DNA of 9,860 bases. Source: JBAYVY01 sp041674345. GTDB taxonomy: Bacteria > Planctomycetota > Phycisphaerae > Phycisphaerales > Zrk34. This document shows positions 5,177-9,860 of this stretch, one piece after another (the stretch's first letter is position 1; the number at the start of each line of letters is the position of its first letter). The stretch spans positions 1-9,860 of the forward strand of contig JBAYVY010000114.1 of assembly GCA_041674345.1 (NCBI GenBank), written 5' to 3'. The notes beneath the pieces were generated by a model. It made no database searches. It saw nothing but the letters and a program-made list of their open reading frames with translations, and was not told the origin of the DNA. The position numbers and the translations under genes were made by a program.

Positions 5177-6685
5177 ATGCGATTGGACGAATTGACAGCG
5201 GGTTTGGGGGTTCGGCTTCCGCCTGGAGCCGGGGACGTGGTGATCCGCGATGTGACGGACGACAGTCGCAGGGTCACGCCGGGAAGTTTATTCATTGCGC
5301 GACCTGGCGCGGGAACGAGCGGCGACGGCGCGCGGTTCGCCGGCGATGCGGTGTCGCGCGGCGCGGCGGCGGTGGTCAGCGGTTCGCCGCTTGATCCGCC
5401 GATGCCGCCGCACATCGCCTCGCTCATCGCCGATGACATCACCCGACTTGCGGGGGCGCTGGCCGAGCGATTTTTCGGCCGGCCCGCTCAGCATCTGCGA
5501 CTGATCGCCATCACCGGCACCAAGGGCAAAACCACCACCGCGTACATGATCCGCCACCTGCTGAACACCAGCGGAAGCAAGTGCGGTCTGATCGGCACCG
5601 TTGAAATCGACGACGGTCGATCCCCCCGCCCCGCCACGCTCACCACGCCCGGCGCGATCGAACTCACACGCATCCTGGCCGACATGGTCTCCCACGGCTG
5701 CGATTGCTGCGTCATGGAATGTTCCAGTCACGCCCTGCATCAAAAGCGCGTCGCGCATCTGCCTTTCCAAATCGGCGTCTTCACCAATCTCACCGGCGAT
5801 CACCTGGATTACCACAAAACCATGGCCGATTACGCCGACGCCAAAGCCATCCTTTTTGAACAGTTCGATGACCTGCGTCTGGCGGTGGTCAACGTCTGCG
5901 ATGCCGCCGCGTCGCAGATGACCCGGCACACGCGCGCCCGCATCGTCGGCTATGGTGTCTGTGAATCGCCCGACCCCGCCACGGAATACACCGCGCAAAT
6001 CACCCGCACCGACGCGCGCGGCTGCGATCTGCTGGTCCGCACGCCCGACGATGCGCAAGCCGTCCGTCTGCCCGCCGTCGGCAAACATAATGTGTTGAAC
6101 CTGCTCGCCGCGATCGCCGCCGTGGAAGGCGCCGGACGATCCCTGCGTGATCTGCTGCCCGCCATCGCCGCGATGCCGCCCGTGCCCGGCCGGCTTGAAC
6201 CCGTCCACCTGCCCGGTATCGACATGCCCTTCACGGTTCTCGTCGATTACGCCCACACGGACGATTCGCTTCGCAACGTGCTGCTCGCCATGCGCCCCTT
6301 CACCGCCGAAGGGGGCAAGCTGCGCGTGATGTTCGGTTGCGGCGGCGACCGGGATCGTTCCAAACGACCGCGCATGGCGCTGGTCGCTTGTGAACTGGCC
6401 GACGACATCGTCATCACCAGCGACAACCCCCGGAAGGAACCCCCGGAAGTCATTATCAACGAAATTCTCACGGGCGTGCCGGATCACGATCAATCCCGCG
6501 TGCAGGTGATCCCCGACCGTCGAGCCGCCATCGAAAAAATCCTCGCCGACGCCCGGCCCGGCGACGTCATCCTCCTGGCCGGAAAAGGCCACGAAGATTA
6601 CCAGATCATCGGCGACACCAAACACCCCTTCGATGATCGACTCGAGGCCCAAGCCGTCCTTGGCCGATTGTTCCATAAGCAATGA
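5177..6685 (+). CDS. murE: UDP-MurNAc-L-Ala-D-Glu:meso-diaminopimelate ligase (MurE)
   Basis: ATP-dependent cytosolic ligase that adds the third residue of the peptidoglycan stem peptide. The 502-residue product has all three Mur ligase domains: the N-terminal UDP-binding domain (1-105), the ATPase domain with P-loop GTKGKTTT (113-120), TTPGA (156-160), ECSSHALHQ (181-189) and the lysine expected to be carbamylated, K223, in YADAKAILF, then the C-terminal domain with GCGGDRDRSKRP (387-398) and GHE (471-473). DNPR at 416-419 is the signature for meso-diaminopimelate rather than lysine. I prefer the ATG at 5177, because MRLDELTAGL matches the usual start. ATGs at 5126 and 5162 extend it without family similarity, and GATAAT at 5120-5125 could be a -10 box that excludes the first. 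No clear Shine-Dalgarno is visible. murF follows after 136 bases. Confidence 0.96.
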   Translation: MRLDELTAGLGVRLPPGAGDVVIRDVTDDSRRVTPGSLFIARPGAGTSGDGARFAGDAVSRGAAAVVSGSPLDPPMPPHIASLIADDITRLAGALAERFFGRPAQHLRLIAITGTKGKTTTAYMIRHLLNTSGSKCGLIGTVEIDDGRSPRPATLTTPGAIELTRILADMVSHGCDCCVMECSSHALHQKRVAHLPFQIGVFTNLTGDHLDYHKTMADYADAKAILFEQFDDLRLAVVNVCDAAASQMTRHTRARIVGYGVCESPDPATEYTAQITRTDARGCDLLVRTPDDAQAVRLPAVGKHNVLNLLAAIAAVEGAGRSLRDLLPAIAAMPPVPGRLEPVHLPGIDMPFTVLVDYAHTDDSLRNVLLAMRPFTAEGGKLRVMFGCGGDRDRSKRPRMALVACELADDIVITSDNPRKEPPEVIINEILTGVPDHDQSRVQVIPDRRAAIEKILADARPGDVILLAGKGHEDYQIIGDTKHPFDDRLEAQAVLGRLFHKQ

Positions 6686-6690
6686 ATTTT

Positions 6691-6783
6691 CACCACGGAG
6701 TTCACGGAGAACACGGAGACGGAAATGAAAACAAATTGTCCAATTCTATTTTCTTCTCCGTGAACTCCGTGATCTCCGTGGTG
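6691..6783. repeat. Long inverted repeat of CACGGAG units between murE and murF
   Basis: The 28-base arms at 6691-6718 and 6756-6783 are inverted copies identical at 25 of 28 positions and separated by a 37-base AT-rich loop. Each arm holds three CACGGAG units at about 9-base spacing (CACCACGGAG, TTCACGGAG, and a third). The element begins 5 bases after the murE stop and fills most of the murE-murF gap. In RNA it would form a long stem between two cotranscribed genes. Similar 'accacggag...cacggag' spacers are, from memory, widespread in planctomycetes and some other phyla; their origin is not settled as far as I know. Confidence 0.85.
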
Positions 6784-6821
6784 AATTCCCGGTTTTCGCA
6801 ACGCTTCCAAACAGGTAATTT

Positions 6822-8282
6822 ATGACATTCTGGTCTTTCGACAATCTTCGCCAAATCACCGCCGGTCGCTGGCTGGTTCGCCCCACCGATACGAATGCTG
6901 ATGCTGCTTTTACTTCCGGGGGCGGGGGCGGGGGGGTCGGCATCGACAGCCGCGCCGTCTGTCGCGGCCAAATCTTCATCGCGCTGCGCGGCGAACGCTT
7001 CGACGCCCACGACTATCTCCCGCAGGTCGCCGACGCCGGGGCCGCCCTGCTCATCGTTGACCGCGAATCGCCCGTCGCCGCCGTGCGAGACCGCAACGTG
7101 CCCGTCCTCCTGGTCGCCCATACACTCGAAGCCCTCACCCGACTGGCCGCCGCGTATCGCCGCTCCCTCACCACGCACGTCATCGCCATCACCGGCTCGG
7201 TCGGCAAAACCACCACCAAGCAACTCCTGCACGCGATCCTGTCCCCCCACTTCCGCGGCAGCGCCAGCCCCAAAAGCTACAACAACCACATCGGCGTGCC
7301 GCTGACCCTGCTCAACGTCCATCCCGCCGACCGTTACGTCATCGTCGAAGTCGGCTCCAACGCGCCGGGCGAAATCGCTTCCCTGGCCAAAATCATCGAA
7401 CCCGATGTCGCCATCATCACCGCCGTCGGCATGGCGCACGTCGAAAAACTGGGCGGACTGCCGGGCGTCGCCGCCGAAAAATCCGCACTCCTCCGATACC
7501 TTCGCCCCAACGGTCTGGCCATCGTCAACGGCGACGCCCCCATTCTCGCCGAGTTCCTCAAACCCGTTCCGTCCGTCATCCGCTTCGGTCGTGAAAACGA
7601 TTGCGATCTGCGACTCACCGATTGCCGCGCCCTCGGTCGGTGCCTCCGGTTCACCATCAACAACCGCGCATCATTCGAGATGGGGTTGCTCGGCGAACAC
7701 AATGCCATCAACGCCCTGGCCGCCATCGCCGCCGCGCGCCATCTCCATCTCAACGATCCGCAGATCGCCGACGCCCTCGCCAAGGTCCAGCCCCCGCCCA
7801 TGCGACTGAACATCCGCGATCTGGGCTCCTCCATCACGCTCATCAACGACGCCTACAACGCCAATCCCGAATCCATGAAAGCCGCCCTCGCCGTACTCGC
7901 ATCCCATCAGCCCGACGCCCCCCGCGCCCGTCGCGTCGCCGTACTCGGCGACATGGGTGAACTCGGCGAGCAATCCCCCTCCCTCCATCGACAACTCGGC
8001 CGGCAACTGGCCGAATCGCCCATCGACTTCGCCATCCTCATCGGTCCCAACATGCTCTACGCCGCCGAAACCCTCACCAAATCCTGGCCCCCCGCGCGCG
8101 TCCACGTCATCGCAAGCTGGACCGATCAAACCCCCGATCAGGTCGCCGCCCTTCTCCAGCCCGACGACCTGGTGTTGTTGAAAGCCAGCCGCTACATGGG
8201 CCTCGAACGCATCGTCCCCGCGATTGAACAGCGATACGAAAAAGGCGACAAAAGCCACGAAACCGGCGTGCGATCCGAATAA
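6822..8282 (+). CDS. murF: UDP-MurNAc-tripeptide:D-alanyl-D-alanine ligase (MurF)
   Basis: Uses ATP to add D-Ala-D-Ala to UDP-MurNAc-tripeptide, the last cytosolic step in building the pentapeptide precursor after MurE. The 486-residue product carries IDSRAVCRGQIFIALRGERF (41-60) of the N-terminal domain, P-loop TGSVGKTTTK (124-133), the NNHIGVPLTLL segment (154-164), EVGSNAPGEI (176-185), LGEHNAINALAA (290-301), the MurF signature NDAYNANPESMKAAL (342-356), VAVLGDMGELG (372-382) and KASRYMGLERI (454-464). The start at 6822 is supported by AGGT a few bases upstream. Residues 33-38 form an unusual run of six glycines in a variable loop, encoded by a pure G/C tract. mraY, which often follows murF in division clusters, is absent; the next gene is on the opposite strand. 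Confidence 0.96.
   Translation: MTFWSFDNLRQITAGRWLVRPTDTNADAAFTSGGGGGGVGIDSRAVCRGQIFIALRGERFDAHDYLPQVADAGAALLIVDRESPVAAVRDRNVPVLLVAHTLEALTRLAAAYRRSLTTHVIAITGSVGKTTTKQLLHAILSPHFRGSASPKSYNNHIGVPLTLLNVHPADRYVIVEVGSNAPGEIASLAKIIEPDVAIITAVGMAHVEKLGGLPGVAAEKSALLRYLRPNGLAIVNGDAPILAEFLKPVPSVIRFGRENDCDLRLTDCRALGRCLRFTINNRASFEMGLLGEHNAINALAAIAAARHLHLNDPQIADALAKVQPPPMRLNIRDLGSSITLINDAYNANPESMKAALAVLASHQPDAPRARRVAVLGDMGELGEQSPSLHRQLGRQLAESPIDFAILIGPNMLYAAETLTKSWPPARVHVIASWTDQTPDQVAALLQPDDLVLLKASRYMGLERIVPAIEQRYEKGDKSHETGVRSE
6913..6936 (+). repeat. GC-rich micro-repeat copy and G-run tract inside murF
   Basis: CTTCCGGGGGCGG starts at 6913 and is the plus-strand copy of a 13-mer found twice, inverted, in glycerate kinase (1168-1180 and 1753-1765) and once with a single mismatch in the signalling gene (3181-3196). 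Here it extends into G-runs at 6918-6922, 6924-6928 and 6930-6936 and encodes a six-glycine stretch in MurF. The run has potential for G-quadruplex formation and for replication slippage. Confidence 0.6.
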
Positions 8283-8306
8283 TCCCCCCCGCTTCATCTC
8301 GCCACC

Positions 8307-8325
8307 CCGCGCAGAACTTGCGTGG
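8307..8325. terminator. Possible weak bidirectional terminator between convergent genes
   Basis: CCGCGCA (8307-8313) can pair with TGCGTGG (8319-8325) around a five-base loop, with one G-U pair. It lies in the 44-base gap between the convergent murF and fucosidase stops. There is no T-tract on either side, so factor-independent termination is doubtful. Confidence 0.3.
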
Positions 8326-8326
8326 T

Positions 8327-9718
8327 TCACGGCTGGCCGTAGTCGATTTCAACAATGTCCAGCAGCACACCCCGCCACTCCGGGCAAATGCCGATTCGCA
8401 AAACATCGCCCTGAAATTCCCATTCCAGCGGCGTTCGCGTTCCGTCTTTCAGCATCGACACCGAGCGCGGCGTTCGGCTGTTGTTCACAACGACTTCCGC
8501 CTCATCCCACGCCAGTGTCAGATGCGCATACCACACAGCCCCCCGAATCGTCACCGGCGCGTTGCACTGTGCGGGCCAGGGGCCGGGCGAGACATCCGCC
8601 GCCAGCGTGTGGCACAAGTGTTGCCGCCACTTCGCCACATCCGCCAATCGCCTGTAAGCGACGGCGGGCAGTCTGCCCTGCGAATCAGGTCCGACGTTCA
8701 CCAGAAAGTTTCCGCCCCATGCCCGCGTCTTGGCCCACTCGCCGAGCATCCATCCGGTGGGCCGGTACGTTTCGTGGTTGAGGTATCCCCAAGCCCCGTC
8801 ATTCCAGATGTGACAGTATTCCCACCAACCCGTCGGCCGCTGTTTGGGGAATCCGCATTCGTAAGTCTGAAAATCGCCGTAGCCCAATCCGCGTTCGTTG
8901 AAAACAATGCCCGGCTGAAGCCGTCGCAATTCCTCCAGCGTCACCGCCTGTTGCGAAGAGCCGTCAAACCAGAGCAGATCGATCTTCCCGTACCGCGTCA
9001 ACAGCTCTTCGAGGTGGCCTTTGACGTGCGCGTTCCATCGGGCTTCAAACGCCGGGTCGGGGGCCGACACCTTCGCCAGGTCGATCGGCTCGTGATCCAC
9101 GCCGACCGCCTGTTCGGTGCCGGAACCGTCGATGAACTTTCCGTAACTCATGTGGTCCCGCGCCAGCCGCCAGTCCGGGGGTGAATAGTAGAATCCGATT
9201 TTGATGCCGTGCCTGCGACAGGCGTCCACATAATCGCGCACAAAATCCCTGCCCGGCAGATGGGTCTGCACACCGAAGTCGCTTTTGTCGCTGGGCCAGA
9301 GCGTGTATCCGTCATGATGCTTGGTGGTCAGCACGGCATAGTCGAAACCCGCCGCCTTCGCCGCGGCCAGCCATTCGTCGGGGTGCCACTGTTGGGGATT
9401 GAAATGCGCGGCCTGTTTCCAGTATTCATTGGGCGTGAACGATTGCTGGATGGAAACCAAACCCCATTTCTCTCCGCGCACGCGCCGGTCCCCCGTCGGC
9501 AGTCGCATCATCGACCACGACAAATCTCCCGTGCCGTTGACGCTGGAGATGCCCCAGTGGACAAACAATCCCAGCGACCCGGCAAACCATCGCGCATCGG
9601 GATGATCGGTGCGACGAAAATCGCCCGCCTTCGCGGTCGTCGGATTGCCGATGATCGCGTGTTGGGCGGAAACCAGTTCGTTGCCGGGTGATTGCGGGAA
9701 CTTTTGGGATGCACTCAT
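8327..9718 (-). CDS. Alpha-L-fucosidase, glycoside hydrolase family 29
   Basis: Retaining exo-glycosidase that removes terminal alpha-L-fucose from glycans. The 463-residue product has the family landmarks: LGLFVHWG (49-56), TTKHHDGYTLW (131-141), IGFYYSPPDW (174-183), the nucleophile motif LLWFDG with D252, WWEYCHIWNDGAWGY (298-312) and GGNFLVNVGPDSQGRLP (335-351). It ends in a short beta-rich C-terminal domain (about 385-463). The acid/base glutamate differs between subfamilies; E287 and E300 are candidates and I do not choose. No N-terminal signal peptide or hydrophobic segment is visible, so it probably acts in the cytoplasm on imported oligosaccharides, unlike many secreted fucosidases. 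It starts 15 bases after the stop of an upstream gene and is probably in its operon. The ribosome binding site is weak. Confidence 0.93.
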   Translation of the reverse strand: MSASQKFPQSPGNELVSAQHAIIGNPTTAKAGDFRRTDHPDARWFAGSLGLFVHWGISSVNGTGDLSWSMMRLPTGDRRVRGEKWGLVSIQQSFTPNEYWKQAAHFNPQQWHPDEWLAAAKAAGFDYAVLTTKHHDGYTLWPSDKSDFGVQTHLPGRDFVRDYVDACRRHGIKIGFYYSPPDWRLARDHMSYGKFIDGSGTEQAVGVDHEPIDLAKVSAPDPAFEARWNAHVKGHLEELLTRYGKIDLLWFDGSSQQAVTLEELRRLQPGIVFNERGLGYGDFQTYECGFPKQRPTGWWEYCHIWNDGAWGYLNHETYRPTGWMLGEWAKTRAWGGNFLVNVGPDSQGRLPAVAYRRLADVAKWRQHLCHTLAADVSPGPWPAQCNAPVTIRGAVWYAHLTLAWDEAEVVVNNSRTPRSVSMLKDGTRTPLEWEFQGDVLRIGICPEWRGVLLDIVEIDYGQP

Positions 9719-9733
9719 GTCAAGTCCGGTTCA

Positions 9734-9860
9734 TTACCTGCGATGGCTTTTCGCCGACACCAGTTGCCGGGTCGCGTTGCGGTACACTTCGCTCTGCGCC
9801 TCCGGGTACATCCGCAGCAATTGTCCAAACGTCACCGCCGCCTGTTGCCACTGGCCGGCC
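9734..9860 (-). CDS. C-terminal end of a probable TPR-repeat protein (partial)
   Basis: A minus-strand frame enters from the right edge and stops at 9734 (TAA) after 41 visible residues, too short to appear in most listings. The segment GQWQQAAVTFGQLLRMYPEA fits the helix-turn-helix pattern of a tetratricopeptide repeat (W..A...F..LL...P). It is followed by a short second helix (EVYRNATRQLVSAK) and a basic end, SHRR. TPR proteins are scaffolds for protein contacts. The stop lies 15 bases before the fucosidase ATG in the same direction, so the two are likely cotranscribed. The rest of the gene is outside the window, so its full domain content is unknown. Confidence 0.6.
   Translation of the reverse strand, partial: AGQWQQAAVTFGQLLRMYPEAQSEVYRNATRQLVSAKSHRR

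Noticed and set aside
6427..6449. Tandem 13-base repeat in murE as a recent insertion
   Set aside because: The encoded DNPRKEPPEV segment has the normal length for MurE, so the repeat reflects codon choice or convergence rather than an inserted unit.
5288..6682. 464-codon minus-strand open frame across murE
   Set aside because: Antisense shadow of a strongly conserved gene, with no known motif.
6598..6810. 70-codon minus-strand frame containing HHGDHGVHGE
   Set aside because: This peptide is the translation of the CACGGAG inverted repeat, and such frames are annotation artefacts.
1..9860. CRISPR array, tRNA, rRNA or riboswitch
   Set aside because: No regularly spaced repeats, cloverleaf or known RNA motifs were found by eye on either strand; weakly conserved RNAs could be missed.

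Overview
The window reads as ordinary high-GC bacterial chromosome. It most resembles a Planctomycetota genome, perhaps the Phycisphaerae lineage. That is an inference from three things: the style of the genes (MurE/MurF with meso-diaminopimelate signatures, a cytoplasmic GH29 fucosidase, a GAF/REC signalling protein), dispersed spacer repeats built on 'CACGGAG' and 'CGTTTAGCGG' units, and C- and G-run-rich intergenic DNA. No rRNA, tRNA or marker gene is present to fix the taxonomy.

Layout, left to right. (1) 1-730: the end of an IS630-type insertion sequence (first 11 codons of its transposase, minus strand) abuts a cobQ gene on the minus strand that is cut off after about 177 conserved residues. 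Only its N-terminal synthetase domain remains. (2) 731-1004: spacer with a small repeat/hairpin element, a 'CGCGGAGG'-type spacer repeat and a C-run tract. (3) 1005-2419: glycerate 2-kinase and, translationally coupled through an ATGA overlap, an 88-residue protein with two CxxC pairs. (4) 2436-2997, minus strand: a RelE-type toxin followed by an XRE-type antitoxin. (5) 3156-4970, minus strand: a multidomain signalling protein with PAS, GAF, a histidine-kinase-like helical segment lacking the phospho-histidine, and an intact receiver domain. It has a near-consensus sigma70 promoter. (6) 5177-8282, plus strand: murE and murF, separated by a long inverted repeat. (7) 8327-9859, minus strand: an alpha-L-fucosidase and the C-terminal end of an upstream TPR-like gene.

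Functionally, murE and murF carry out successive steps in making the peptidoglycan precursor UDP-MurNAc-pentapeptide, adding meso-diaminopimelate and then D-Ala-D-Ala. Glycerate kinase feeds glycerate into lower glycolysis. The toxin and antitoxin form a self-contained module. The fucosidase and the TPR gene are likely co-transcribed. The remaining neighbours look independent of one another.

I do not see a clear new multigene system. The points most worth a second look are a GC-rich 13-16-mer shared by the coding regions of three unrelated genes, the degenerate kinase/receiver protein, the small CxxC partner of glycerate kinase, the palindromic element inside the murE-murF interval, and the decay of cobQ beside an insertion sequence.
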